64,000 bases of DNA from Fremontodendron californicum (GCA_030761205.1 JAULJL010000020.1:5647001-5711000); one strand, 5' to 3'. Positions 11,223 to 23,390 are shown, counted from the first letter of the stretch. Numbers and translations: made by a program. Notes: generated by a model not told the origin, from the letters alone.

Positions 11223-11876
11223 GGTAATGTTTGATATCATTTGTAAGATCATCGTGATGATTTAATTATTATGGTAATAAGATTATCAAAGTGATTTGAT
11301 CACTAGTAATTTTATATTATCATGTTTGGTTTAACTTTATAAATTAGTAGTGATAATAAACTACAATGTTTGGTATTACAAGAAAGAAAAAAAATCATCG
11401 AATACAAAATATCTAAATAACCTTCCCAAAATAGCAAAAAAAAAAAATTCTTATATAGACATTTTTTCACTTAATTTTTTTAATGTTCAGATTTTTGTGT
11501 TTAAAAAAATATTTTTAGATAAAAATACACAAAAACTTGTACGATAAAAAGATAACAAAACTACTACTATCATCACCTTAAAACACAAAAGTTACAAATT
11601 TTTGGTCAAATTTAGAGGTCTACGCTAAACATTAACTAACATTTTTTCACACATGTTTTTCCCGCTATTATCAGGGTAAATTAGTAATAAAATAACATAA
11701 AAGATTACTTTCTTACGGTGATAAAACTTTTTCATCCTTTTGGATGGAAATTAGATACCTCAGTAATTTAAGATTACTGTCACGAAGAATTTTTAATTGT
11801 TAACAAACAGAATGATGTAATTACTGAATGTTGATCACCTTAATTTTTGGGATAAGCATCCCATACCAAACACCTC
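11223..11876. mobile_element. TTA-flanked MITE (Harbinger-like), 654 bp
   Basis: TTA flanks both ends (11220-11222 and 11877-11879). The ends are GGTAATGTTTGATA and, reverse-complemented, GAGGTGTTTGGTATGGG. They are imperfect inverted repeats sharing the GTTTGRTA core with the 1.2-kb elements at 26456 and 43839. Subterminal phrases such as TGTTTGGTATTAC recur internally. No coding capacity. Confidence 0.6.
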
Positions 11877-11879
11877 TTA

Positions 11880-13411
11880 TAGTGTAGTCCAACATCAACG
11901 TTATCATGCTGGCTAACCGTCAACATTGGCAACTATAGCCTAGACAAGGGCTCACTACAATGTCACACACTCATGCCTTACTCAGAAAACAAACTTGCCG
12001 GTTCTATAAAGACCTAGCAACTGTACAATGGGCAATTATTCATCTACCTTTTAGCCTCTTTGGTATATAGAGATAAAATTGATGGGAGAAGACCCATGTG
12101 AACCAAGGAAGATTGTTCTTCTTAGAAATTAATCAGGTAAGGTGTATTATTGTCTGAAGCAGGAACTATTAATTAGCTTGGAGTTTTGGGCAAATTATCA
12201 GAGGACTGGCAGGCAGGCAGGCAAGAGATTTGGAAAAAGGTGTAACCTACGATCAAACTTAATGCCAACTTAGCAAGTATATAGCATTAGATCCTTGGTT
12301 TTCAACATCAAAGGGTAAAATGTATGAGGGACCACTGTCCTACATTGAAAAGTGCCTAATTGCAGAAACAAATTATTAGTGTCCCTTGTACCCAATAGTC
12401 TTAAGAGCTCACCACATGTCTGGCATTGAAGGAAGGTGAAAGGCAGGGACCATATTCAAATTGACTTACCCTTTTAATTTTGGCTAAAAAGACTTATCCT
12501 TTTTCTGATACTACCCCAAAGATGCATGCACCAGTCAAACCAATTTGGAATGGCATTTTTCAATTCAAAGTGATAGGCCTTATATCAGAACTATATATAA
12601 CAGGAAGAAGAGATTAGTTAATATATTTGTGTATGCTTTTAAGCTAGTGTAAGGCAAAGTCAGAATAAAAGAAATCTTAATTTAGTTGATTCATATAGTC
12701 ATTTTTAAAAGATAATATTTAGCTTGTCTGAAATTTGTATTATAGCATTTGCAATCCCTTTATTCCAACATCAAGTTCGAACTTCAGATTTACTGAATGT
12801 TATCTCTTGAAAATATAATAAAAGATTTTAAATATTGGAGTCACAACTTGAAAAAAAAAATAATTAAATATTAAATATTTAAATATTAAGATTCGAACTT
12901 TAAATTTACTGAATGTTATCTCTGTTATCTCTTAAAATGTTATTTCTATTATCTCTTAAAAATAATTGCATGAATTAAAATGTTATCTCTTAAAAATAAT
13001 CACAGCTTAACTAAACTTCAACTTCGATTTAATAAAGTTTGAAGTGATAAATTACCCAAGAAAACCTGAGGTGATGGTTTTCTTTCCAATTCAATACTTC
13101 AATCAGAGAAATAGCCAAAGCAACAGCAAGGCAGAACAATCAGAATTATAAGAGATGCTGCATTTCATATTATCATTATCTATTATTTCCACAAAGAGGT
13201 GCTTGCTCAAGAATGAGCTACATCAAGTAGCTACAACATGAGCGCCATCCGAAAGAGGAAAAAAGAGAAAAACATAATATACCAACCATAAACCATCACA
13301 CAACCATTACAATCTGTGACAACATGAACCACAGCTTTTATGAAAGAGAAAGGGAAAATGGTCCTAAAGTTCTAAAGATCCAAAGCTTGTTCATTTTTCT
13401 TTCCTCAAACA
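11880..13411. other. Intergenic DNA and 3' flank of the inositol synthase gene
   Basis: 11880-12700 is comparatively GC-balanced but has no recognisable exon. 12774-12990 contains a short duplication of 'TTTACTGAATGTTATCTCTT'. 13080-13411 should include the 3' untranslated region of the minus-strand gene that ends at 13412; no poly(A) signal was assigned. Confidence 0.4.
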
Positions 13412-16400
13412 TCACTTATATTCCAAAATCATGTTGTTTTCAGGAGCCAAGCCAATGCAGGCCCTCAGTATGTTCTCCAGCATTGCACGCTGCTTTGACA
13501 GTGCATTTACCACTGGTGTGCCTGGTGGAACCTGTTTTTGCCAAAAGAATGTCATTATCAGAGTCATCTTTATTAGATGCAATTAATATGAAAGGAGTAA
13601 ATAGTTCCTACTCACTAACTTATGGTTATTACGATTCCCATGATTCTATTTACATTCTTGCATTAAAGTTGACATAAAGTTTACAAACTCTGTCCCCTCT
13701 CACCAGAGGCTTCATGTAAAATAGACAGAAGCAGCTTTAGATAAAATCATTGATGGTCACATGTAACATATCAGAAAGATGCATCCTAAAGCTATGTTGC
13801 ATAGCTATTTAACACCAGTGTCGCATATTCAGACATGGGTAAGGAAATATGATCCTTCAAATACATGAAAAAATTTAGAAAAAATTGAATATACCTATGT
13901 CGGATATATACCCATAGTCGTAAAGCATCTTTAATTCCTTTTTCCCGTTTAACTAGAAACAGTTTAGTTACCATTTAGACCACGATGGTAATTTAGTTGT
14001 GATACTGGTGATTCACAGCTTTACCCACCCCTCCCCCCGGTTTCGTTTTTGTTTTTCTTTACAGTATTCTATTTAATTGGCCAGAGTTAAAGGGAAAGAC
14101 AAAAAAGCATCTTTTGGACTCACAAGAGGGGCCTTGGTGAGGTAACTGAGGATAGTAGCCACAGGGTGGAAAGAGTGGAACTTGCCCTGCAAAATGAAAG
14201 TTCATATCAATACTTTGCATCAAAAATTAATGGTCAACCCCAGAAGAGTCCACAATGTTAATCACATGAGAATATCAGTTTGGAGTTTTATAGTAAATAA
14301 TAAATAAATAAAAGGAAACGTAAACAACCTCTCCATCAGCTTTCAGCTGGATCCTGGAGCTGAGCTCAGCAAGGAGAACCAAATCTAGGATGATTGGAGC
14401 TGCTAACAAGGAGTCCTCGCATGTGTTGTGCAACACAATGGTGTTCTTGCCTCCCATGAATATCTCTGATGTGTACTCATCCATGGCTCTCTTGCTATCT
14501 GCCACATATGGCACATACTACAATACAAGAGAAGACAAATTGCACATTTAAAGACCAGTCAAAAAAGCCTCGGAGACCACAACATGATGGGTAAAACTTA
14601 TTTACCTTGATGACCACAACATGATCAGGATGTTCACCAGGCTCATAGAGGATTCCATTGCTTGAGACCATGTCATCAACAACGTTGCTCTTGGAGATCT
14701 CCTTCGAGCGGAAGGTTTGTGGAGCTGATAGATTCATGCCATCATTGTTTCCCAGATGGTTGTAGCTCACTATTGATGTTGGCTGTTAATTTTATCACCA
14801 TCACCATTAGTACAACTACCCATCAATGTCATATTATTATCTTTATTGAAACATAAGCTACCAAACCACATCAATTATGTCGGTCGGTACCTTTTGCCTA
14901 GTTTACCAATTATGGTGAAAGTGTCATAAAGTTCAAAGATTTGTACCTTGATACCAGCCCCAACAAGGAAATCCACTAGGACAGATTTCATCTTGGTCTG
15001 GCCACTCTTAAAGTCATCTCCTCCAATCAGACAGTTCCTTTGAATAGCCAAATCAATTAACCCTGGACATAAGAACAGCAATTAAAAAGCCTAAACACTC
15101 ACTTCTAAATGGTTATTAGATTTACTAATGACATTTCAAAAGAAATCGGAAGATATATAGCTTGGCTCAATTAAGAACCTGGAACAAAGGTGTTTTGTGG
15201 GCTTCCATTGACGAAAGGAACATTTTCAAGAACACAAGCAATAGCGTACAAAGTGGAAGGAGAAATCTCTGATTCATTCTTCTCCAAAGAACCCAAGAGG
15301 CTCTCCACGGTGTCGTTTAGTCCCACAATAACATTGCTGTACCTCTCAGTGTTTGCAGTCCAGAGTACAACAACCTTGTCCACCTTGTTTTTCTCCTTGA
15401 ACTCCCTGAATACAACACAAGTAAATGTTAAAAAGTCAGCTACTTGTGTACATACAACAAGAACATACCCATTAATTTTAACAAAACACTTTGGAGTTTA
15501 GAAATTGATTATACCTAATATCTTTGATGATTTGCTGAACTTGTTCTTTCTTGGTCCCCTTGATGACGTTATTGGCACGTTCACCTTGGTTTGCAGCAAT
15601 GAAATCAGGGTCGTAAATTCCAGGGAGTGGAACCGTATATTCCATGTAGGGCCTCAGCTGCTTTTGCAGATCAATGTCGAAGACCTTGGCCCTAGCCATT
15701 GCATCAGCTAGGTTCATGTCACTTATGTCCCATCCTCCAAACACAATATCCTCTGGGTTCACCTGTATTTATTCAATTATTATTATTATTTGTCTTTAGT
15801 TTCTATAACAAATAACAAATTAATAAATTAAAACGAAATCTCAGTTTGTGTTGTATACCATAGGGAGAAGGCTCTTAAATGGAGCATAAATCTCCTCTCC
15901 ATTGTAAGACCCAACTCGGATCGCCGATGCTTGAGTAAGTGAACCAAAGTAATTAGCTTGTTGCACCTTGTCCTTGGTGGCCCAGGAGATTCCCCTGAGA
16001 ATATCCATTACCCATACCTCATAAATCAATAAACAAAAAGAAAAATCAAGAATCAAAATCAGTAATATACTCACTCTCGGTTGGCTATAACACCACCAGT
16101 CAGGGTTGAACCATTGTTTCCACCCCATCCCACAAGCATCACCCTGGAACACCAAAAAAAAAAAAATGAATTAAAAAACCAATATTTTAAAACAAACCCA
16201 GAAAAGAAAAACCTAAAAATTGACCCAAGAAAAACAAAAGAAATGAAATGTTGGGAAGATTAGATTCTAACCCTAGTTTAGGGACATGGATATCAGTCTT
16301 GAATTCATATTTGACAGTCTTAGGTTTGACAACCCATTGATAGGTTCCATTCCTGTTCTCATGAACAAGCTCAGTAGTCTCATAGTTGTACACAGATTGA

Positions 16401-16459
16401 ATTTCTTTGTCTGTGTACTTAACATTTGGGCTCTCTACCTTAAAGCTCTCAATAAACAT
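13412..16459 (-). CDS. MIPS: Inositol-3-phosphate synthase (myo-inositol-1-phosphate synthase), ten exons
   Basis: Converts D-glucose 6-phosphate to 1D-myo-inositol 3-phosphate with bound NAD in the cytosol, the first committed step of inositol, phytate and raffinose-series synthesis. Minus-strand exons: 16459-16272, 16143-16075, 15994-15859, 15762-15515, 15405-15179, 15062-14947, 14782-14606, 14517-14329, 14186-14124, 13531-13412. All junctions are GT...AG, phases agree, and the sum is 1533 nt, 510 residues plus TGA, exactly the usual plant length. The start gives MFIESFKVESPNVKYTD, as in other plant enzymes. The NAD-binding glycine motif GWGGNNG is at about residues 68-74. Later conserved blocks are LWTANTERY, NTCEDSLLAAPIILDL and the C-terminal PENNMILEYK. 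No lesion seen, so it is probably functional. Promoter ACGTG-core sites suggest abscisic-acid or stress control (inference). Confidence 0.97.
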
Positions 16460-16603
16460 TTTTGCCGATGATTTTCTTAAAATCCCCCAAAAAACAACTG
16501 AGAGCAGCAATGAAACCCAAACCACAGAAACTGCCCTTTTTTTAATTCTTTTTTAAAAGCTTTTATAAAAATATTGTGCTCCATGGCTTGGCATTAGGAA
16601 GTA

Positions 16604-16611
16604 TATTTATA
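16604..16611 (-). promoter_or_regulatory. TATA box of the inositol synthase gene
   Basis: On the minus strand the sequence CTCTATAAATATAC contains TATAAATA about 145 bases upstream of the start codon. A transcription start about 30 bases downstream would leave a leader of roughly 115 bases. Confidence 0.7.
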
Positions 16612-16633
16612 GAGGAAATGTCTACTTAGAATA

Positions 16634-16643
16634 TACACGTGGC
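16634..16643. promoter_or_regulatory. ABRE/G-box-like site (ACACGTGGC)
   Basis: ACACGTGGC lies just upstream of the TATA box of the inositol synthase gene. ACGTG-core sites bind bZIP factors of the abscisic-acid pathway (established). Function here is inferred. Confidence 0.6.
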
Positions 16644-16775
16644 GTTATGTCAATGGTTGATGGGAATTTTATTATAGGTGCTTGTTTTGAGGAGAAGCTA
16701 GGCCATGTATCTGGTTTTTTTTCGGAATAGTTAAGCTAGGCCATACACATGTGTGAGATGGAGGTGTCATTTGTG

Positions 16776-16800
16776 ACACGTGTGACTATTTACACGTGGC
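16776..16800. promoter_or_regulatory. Two further ACGTG-core sites
   Basis: GACACGTGTGA (16776-16786) and ACACGTGGC (16792-16800) lie about 150 bases upstream of the first site. Paired ABRE and coupling sites are usual in abscisic-acid-responsive promoters. Confidence 0.55.
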
Positions 16801-16854
16801 GAAATCTAGTTAAGGAAAAGTTTTGTTGGGAGTTTTTGAGTCAAAATTAAATTT

Positions 16855-17200
16855 GTTCATGGGTAAAAAAAAAATTTCCTTTTATTCAGGTTTAATCTGT
16901 CGACCCAAATCACTGTCAGTAAATATATTAAAAAATAATTTTTTTATTAATATTTATATATTTTATAATTAAATTTTAAATACATTATTTTTTTATAGAT
17001 ATAGTGATTCGGGCATGTCCGATAAAAATTTTTGCCCAAGATTGACCAAATACGTGCCTACCTAGTCGGGTGGGTTACCGGACTCATGAGCAGGTCCAGT
17101 CGGAATATACATATAAAAATTTAAAGTAAAAATAAAAATTGCGTGTGAAATAAACCTGTCCAATGATAAGGTTATTCGTCAACTCGAATCGAACAGGGCA
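16855..17200. repeat. Dispersed 'CGGGTC/GTTCATGGGT' repeat, copy 1
   Basis: Contains GTTCATGGGT at its left, an AT-rich core (TATTAAAAAATAATTTTTTTATTAATATTTATAT) and CGGG/CCCG-rich text on the right. Its layout and core match copies at 21362-21712, 23390-23690 and 28858-29165. Confidence 0.5.
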
Positions 17201-18397
17201 TTGGGCAAGTAAGATATTAAATTTAAAATATTATATAAGATATTAAGTTTTCAAACAATATATAAATTACTTATAATAAAATATATTTTTTTTTAAATAT
17301 TATAATTCATATTACAAATGAAAAAAAATAATAATAAAAAGTAAAGTCTCAACGTCAAAAATATTTATTGTCTAATTTAAATATGCATAAAATTATTTCA
17401 CATTATAAAAAAAAAAATCATAAGATTACATATATTTTAAAAAAAAAATACACAATTCGTATTAAATATTGTAATTATTTAACTTTTTTTTATGAGCATA
17501 GAATGAAAAATATTAAACAAAATAATTAATGTAAATGTATCCATTTAATTGATTGAAAAGACAAATAAAGAGAATTAAACTAATAATAATGAATGAGATT
17601 TAAAGTAAAAGTGTTACCAAATTTATTATACCAAACAAATTCTATAAATGTAGGGGCCAAATTAAAAGGTCGAACAAAATTTGAAAATGCCAAACATAAT
17701 TTTACTCTATTTCAAAAGTCTTAAAAAATTTAAAGGGACCAAATTAAAAAGTCAAATAAATTTTGAAGGATCCAAACATAATTTTACATTCATCCTAAAA
17801 AACTTAAAAAATTTAAGGGAAGTCGAGGTCTTACCTGCCCCTCTCCCTTTGCCCCTGTGTGCGGAGTCCATGCTCGTAGAGAATGTGAGTTTTTTTTCTA
17901 ACACTAGAGTTAATTAAAATTTTTAACAAAGATACTTTTAATTTTTACTCTTTAAATAGAGTATTTTTTATAATATCAATACCACATCATTATTTACATA
18001 ATTTTATTTTGAATTTATACATTCATGTTCTAATTACTCTCCTTCATCATTTATTATCTAATCCTCTCCTCATTTTTCTCTATGTAAAAAAAATTGAATC
18101 TCTACCAAAAAAATTTTTCAATTTTTTTAAAAAAAAAGTATAAGTTTTTTTATCACTTAAATATATATATATATATATATAAAAGTTGGTATGTCCTCTT
18201 TTAATAAATTTAGTATTTTATTGTAAACAGGGTTTTGATAATAGGATTTTATAATAATTAACAAATTCAAAAATAGATCAACATGGATAATATGTTTGAT
18301 AGTAGATTTTGTATTTTGAGAACAAGCAAAAATTAATTGAAATAAAATAAATAAAAAAATTGATAGAAAGAAAGAACAAAGGAGATAGAATGTTTAC
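17201..18397. other. AT-rich intergenic DNA
   Basis: Contains a near duplication (about 17640-17740 and 17745-17830) around 'AAATTAAAAGGTCGAACAAAATTTG'/'AAATTAAAAAGTCAAATAAATTTTG' and a (TA)n run at 18164-18183. No gene recognised. Confidence 0.45.
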
Positions 18398-19875
18398 TAG
18401 AGGTGGTAATTGGGCGAGTTCGGGTAGGGTCGGGTCGGGTCCATTCGGGTTCGGACTCATTCGGGCTCATTCGGGTTCGGACCCATTTAGATTCGGGTCT
18501 TTTCGGGTTTGGTTCAGGTTCGGGTATGTTTTACATCATTTTTATTTTATGTTAGATGTAATTATTTTTAAGTAATTTAAATATTTACTTTTTAAAAAAA
18601 ATAAATAAATATTTTTAAAAGTAACTTTTTATTATAATATAATATTTTTAATTATATTTATTTATTGAAATCAATATTTGTTAGCATCAAAAGAATATAT
18701 AAAATAAAATTTTTAAAATAACTTATTATAAAAAATGATATATTATAAATTAATCACATTAATATTTAAAATAATTGATTTGATGAACTTGAATTTTAAC
18801 ATGTAAATACATTATAATTTATATTCACTACAAAATAAGAGACTTTTAGGGACGAACCCTGGCATTCAACTATCTGTTTATATATTTGTAAAATGTAAAA
18901 ATTTTATGCTTATGTAAAAAATTAAATCTAACATTCAACTCTTATTAGTAAGGATATTATCAAGTGAACCAATCTTGAAATTTGATATGTTACTAAAAGT
19001 AAATTATATTTTAAATTATATCAAGTGTAATAAAATAATAATAATTAAAAAATACTTATCCAAAATAAAATAAATAATAAATTAATTACAAAATTAAATT
19101 AGCTAATTATGTTAAATACTTTTAAATTCTAAAAATACATAATACTTTTATAAATCAATATTTGATAACTTAATTTAATAATGTGTCTCAGAAAATTATA
19201 TTTATGTCGCAAAGAGCAATACATTTTTTTAAAAGTAACTTTTATCTATTTTTTAATATAAAAAATACTATTATACTAGAGATAAGTTAAACCGAATGAG
19301 TTGTTTTTAATTAATTTTAATATATAAAAAACACTATTATACTATTATAAGGGTACTCTTAAAATAACATAAACAAATTACAAGTAATATTTTATGTTAA
19401 AAAAATTTCACATCTCTAAAATCTTCATGGGTTTAAAATTTTTAGATGATGAATTCAAATATATATGAGACGTTAAAGTTATAAGTACAAAATATAATTT
19501 TATTTTTAATAAAATTATTATTTTATCATATATATAAATTTTAAATTAAATTTTAAAATTTAATTAAATTATTAAAAAAAATAGAATAAAATTGATAAAT
19601 AAAGTTCTTGCTTTATAAAAAAATTATTTAATTATAATTTGATAATTTTTACTTTTAGTATTAAATTCGGGTTTGAGTCGGTCTCGGGCTCGGATATTTT
19701 CGCATTCGGGATTTTCGGGTCTGATCATTTCAGGTTCGAGCCCTTTCGAGTTGGGGTAATTTCGGGCTCAGGCCATTTCGAGTTTGAGTTTTTAACTTCT
19801 TGATTAAATCGGATTTGGACAGATTCAAATTTTTCTGGTCAAGTTTTTGGGTTCAGGTTTATTTTATTACCTCTA
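18398..19875. mobile_element. CGGGT-rich element with short inverted ends
   Basis: Left end TAGAGGTGGTAATTGGGCG and right end ATTACCTCTA form a short inverted repeat. Both subterminal regions (18415-18530 and 19670-19860) are dense in TTCGGGTTCGGG-type repeats on the same strand; the middle is AT-rich. No coding capacity. CACTACAAAATAAGAGAC at 18829 looks like a CACTA terminus nested inside, but no partner end was found. Confidence 0.4.
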
Positions 19876-20339
19876 ATTTTACCATAATTTTATTCTTTAA
19901 TTTGACTAGGACCTATTTGATTTAAAATACTTTAATTAAAAAAATTAAATTTAAAAATGCCTTATTTTGATTAAAAAATTAAACTATCCTTGTTTAAGAA
20001 AAAACTCTAGAAAAGGTACTCGAAAGAAAGCGTGACTGCACTGCGACTCATGAAATTTGGGGGGTTGCTTGACTGAGCGGATCGTTCTGTAGGACCCATA
20101 CCCACGCGCTACATATAACGTGGTAAAAACACGAGATTTTCGCTGGTGGATGTTAGGAAACTTGGCGGACGATGAAGGATTGGTGTTGTTTACGCGCTTA
20201 CTTGAGGTGTGATATTCTTCTCAACTATTAAGTGGGACCATTTTCGACCGCTTTGAACTATTGATAGTGATTTTTTTTTTCATGTGGGGCCTGAGTGGAA
20301 AGTTAAAACTTTTGTTTAATTTTTTTGTGAATTTTTTTT
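19876..20339. other. Intergenic stretch, partly GC-richer
   Basis: 20020-20230 has near-balanced composition (GCGTGACTGCACTGCGACTC, ACCCACGCGCTACATATAACG) but no open frame or recognisable product. Confidence 0.35.
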
Positions 20340-21120
20340 TAAGTAAAGCTTCCGTAAACTCCGTAACATCATATTTATATATAATTTGTGTCATATTTAT
20401 ATATGACATATTTGTAAAAAAAATTAAATGTAAAAAATTAAATAAATATATGATATATTTGTCATGTTTATATATAATTTGTCATGTATATGATAACTTT
20501 ATGTAATTTGTCATGTATATGATAACTTTATGTAATTTGTCATATTTATATGTAAAAAAAATTTACTTAAATATGACAACTTTATGTAATTTGTCATATT
20601 TATATGTAATTTTATCATGTTTATATGTAATGAAGCGTATTTTAAGCTCACCTTAAGGAGTTTACCCTAAAACTTCCCGAAAAGAAAAGAAAGTTAAACT
20701 TTAAAGTACTTGAATCATCCGAAAAATTCTAAGGAAAATCACTTAAAATAAGCTTCCCGTAGGCTTTAAAAATTTATGTAATTTGTCATATTTATATGTA
20801 ATTTGTGTCATGTTTATATGTAAAAAAAAATTACATAAATACATGACAACTTTCAATTTACATAAATACATGACATATCCTTTAATGATTTATGTAATTT
20901 GTCATGTTTATATATAATTTGTCATGTTTATATGTAATTATCATGTTTTATATGCAAGTTGTCATGTATATATGTAATTTATCATATTTATATGTAAAAA
21001 AAATATTTACATAAATACATGATAACTTTCATTTACATAAATACATGACAATATCCTTTAATAATTTATGTAATTTTATCATATTTATATGTAATAAGCT
21101 TATTGTAAACTCACCGTAAA
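20340..21120. repeat. TGTCATRTTTATATGTAATT tandem/inverted array
   Basis: Direct units of about 24-30 bp (TTTGTCATGTTTATATGTAA) alternate with opposite-sense units (TTACATAAATACATGACA). Three similar blocks read 'AAGCTYAYTGTAAACTCACC' or close variants (20347, 20632, 21098). The mixed orientation could fold into hairpins. Confidence 0.7.
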
Positions 21121-21361
21121 AAGCTTACCTAGAACTCCCCAAATCATCCAGCTTAATTAATCCAAATTGGTGAAAAAGATCACATAATTGTCTGCTACAA
21201 TCAGGGCGTGAACAAGTTCAGTTTATTACAGTTATTACCATTTATGTTAACCAGGGTTTTTTATTGGATACGTGTATATACGTTTAATATAAATATATTA
21301 TTTTTTAAAAAAATTATATATTTTAATAATCATATCATATATCCATGTTTTAAGTAACAAA

Positions 21362-21712
21362 TAGACCTGTACATGATCGGGTCGGGTTGAGCCGAGTCAG
21401 GTCCGGCCCGACAAACTTGAAAAGTCTACTTTATTATTTAAAAATATTATAAAATAATTTTTAAATTAATATTTATATTTTTTAAATTTAAATACAAATT
21501 TTTTTATTGATTAAATAATAATCAAAGTCAAATCGTGAAAATCCAAATTGAAATTATCCTATTTTAAACCTGATTCAATTCGAACGAAATCTATCATACT
21601 AAACGAACCCGTAATTTTGAATAAATCTAATAACAAATCAACATAAAATTAAATTAAACTCATATATGATAAGATTTTGATACGAAACCTGAAATTTTAA
21701 AAATTTCACCCC
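21362..21712. repeat. Dispersed 'CGGGTC' repeat, copy 2
   Basis: Starts AGACCTGTACATGATCGGGT and ends TTTCACCCCTATC, with the shared AT-rich core about 21430-21500. No coding capacity. Same family layout as the copies at 16855, 23390 and 28858. Confidence 0.5.
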
Positions 21713-21943
21713 TATCATTATCATTAATCAAGACAAAACGACATAGGCAACACATACGTGTAGTGTTAGAACAGAGTAACTAGCTTGTTTACTCTTCTAC
21801 TTCACTGTTTTTTTCTCTACTCGGTAGCAATCAATCCAGCTAGACCCTTCAAAATTATTTTACCACAGGTCCACAACATCCAGGCAAAAATTAACTCAAA
21901 ATTAACTCACATATGACGAATTGAAGATCAAAGTTGATGAATA

Positions 21944-21976
<33 letters not shown>

Positions 21977-22621
21977 GTAATCAACCTTTAGCCGAATGCC
22001 AAAAAAAAAAAGTTTTGAAAGATCAAAATCATCAAAGCCATGCATCACATGGCAGCGTTAAAAGGAGAGAATCATGAATCATGGCTTGTTCATCCAAAGG
22101 ACATGACTGCGATCTGTCACTGAAAGAGCCATCCACCACTAGATTGCTGTGTGGTTATGTGAACACCATGTACATGAGTGGCCATTCTCAGCCCAAAAGA
22201 ATCATGTAAATAAAATGCTCCCCTGCTAGCTATGCTAGATATATGCATGCTCGCTAGCCCCTCCACTCCAGAGATGGAAAGCCGAGGCCCACTCTTCTCC
22301 TTAATTACGTGCTGCTTAACCCCAATTTCCATTTCTTTGAGGCAAAGACCTTAGCCAGAAAGAGTACTCTTGGACCAGGAGGGATTTCGTTCAAGTTTTG
22401 TTTTCTCCCTTTTTGCTCATCTTTTTCTTTTGAATCATTGTGATTTGTGAGGGTAGAAATTGATTTCATAGAGGCATAATTATATATATATATATATATA
22501 TATATAGATAGATTTCGCTTTCATTTGGCAATATAAAGACCTTACCTTGTTTAAAGAAACACCATGATAATCACATGAATGGTTTTTCAAATAGAAATTC
22601 TCTTCCTTCGTTTCTCTGTCT
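21713..22621. other. Intergenic DNA with a GC-balanced unique island
   Basis: (ATT)n lies at about 21940-21975. The stretch 22030-22430 is distinctly less AT-rich than its surroundings and is not visibly repeated in the window. It is open for 71 codons on the minus strand (22117-22332), but the peptide resembles nothing I know. A (TA)n run follows at 22481-22507. Confidence 0.4.
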
Positions 22622-22927
22622 CTATCAGTGCTCCCACTCTCGTAACGAGTCGCGAATTTATTTTTTTGGTGTCATTTTTTTTCTCGTTTGTTTTCAGCTG
22701 TTTAACGGGGTTACAAAATACAAATACGGTCGATTGATATTTTACTGGTGATAGGTGAATTCCACTACACCATCTTCTTTATTTGTATAGTTTTTGTATC
22801 CGTATTTTTTTTCCAAGTGAAATCTGTTCTTTTATTACATAAAGAATCGGGTCAAACATTATAAACGAACAGATACGAAGAAAAAAAAAAGACGCGCAAC
22901 TCGTTACGAGAATGGAAGCACGGATAG
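22622..22927. mobile_element. 306-bp MITE with 33-bp terminal inverted repeats
   Basis: Left end (22622-22654) CTATCAGTGCTCCCACTCTC followed by GTAACGAGTCGCG. The right end reverse-complements to CTATCCGTGCTTCCATTCTC followed by GTAACGAGTTGCG, with four mismatches in 33 bases. The inner part of each end, CTCGTAACGAG, is itself palindromic. No convincing target duplication was found, so the superfamily is open. Confidence 0.75.
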
Positions 22928-23282
22928 TAACAAAAAAATGGGATAGAGGATTTGGATTCATGGTTTTGCTGTTTTTTAGTTTTTCCTACAAAATTTACAT
23001 TGCACTTGTGTTTATATTCCTATTGTGTTATATTATTGTTTGCTTCCTTTTCTCAAGTTTACCACCAATCCACAATCACTCTATCTTAGACCTTTCTAAA
23101 AGTAAATATTTTAAAGTAATGCATGATTGAAAGTTATGTATCTTCAAATTAACTTCATAAAAAACCTTGAAACTTTTTAATAAATTATATAGTAGAGTAA
23201 ATAGCACCCATGATAAATTTTGATCCACATGCCACTTTGGTCTCTATACTTCTAATGTTCTAACGAAATATTCATTTTGTAT

Positions 23283-23390
23283 TAATATGAGTTCGTTCAA
23301 TTGATTGAGTATTTATTAGCGCCTTGACAAGTATCAGAGTTCGAGTCTCACCAACAGTCTTAGTTGGTGGGTGATCTGTAAGTATCACTG
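23283..23390 (+). mobile_element. SINE-like tRNA-derived sequence
   Basis: An A-box-like segment (TTCAATTGATTGAGT, about 23295) and a B-box (AGAGTTCGAGTCTC, 23337-23350) lie at tRNA spacing. The following 'ACCAACAGTCTTAGTTGGTGG' is a hairpin, as in plant SINE bodies. No A-tail or target duplication is evident, so it may be a truncated copy. Confidence 0.45.

Noticed and set aside
15190..15711. Plus-strand frames across the inositol synthase exons
   Set aside because: They are antisense shadows of well-supported minus-strand exons.
16460..16525. N-terminal extension of the inositol synthase
   Set aside because: In-frame upstream codons exist, but the conserved plant start is MFIESFKV; the extension is unlike any family member.
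18829..18860. CACTA-element terminus CACTACAAAATAAGAGAC
   Set aside because: No matching opposite end or 3-bp duplication within reach; kept only as a note.
22095..22125. TCCAAAGGACATGACTGCGATC resembling miR393
   Set aside because: Matches stop after about eight bases and no star-strand arm is present downstream.
22380..22400. GGACCAGGAGGGAT resembling miR166/miR390 text
   Set aside because: Only 8-10 matching bases, and no complementary arm at precursor distance.
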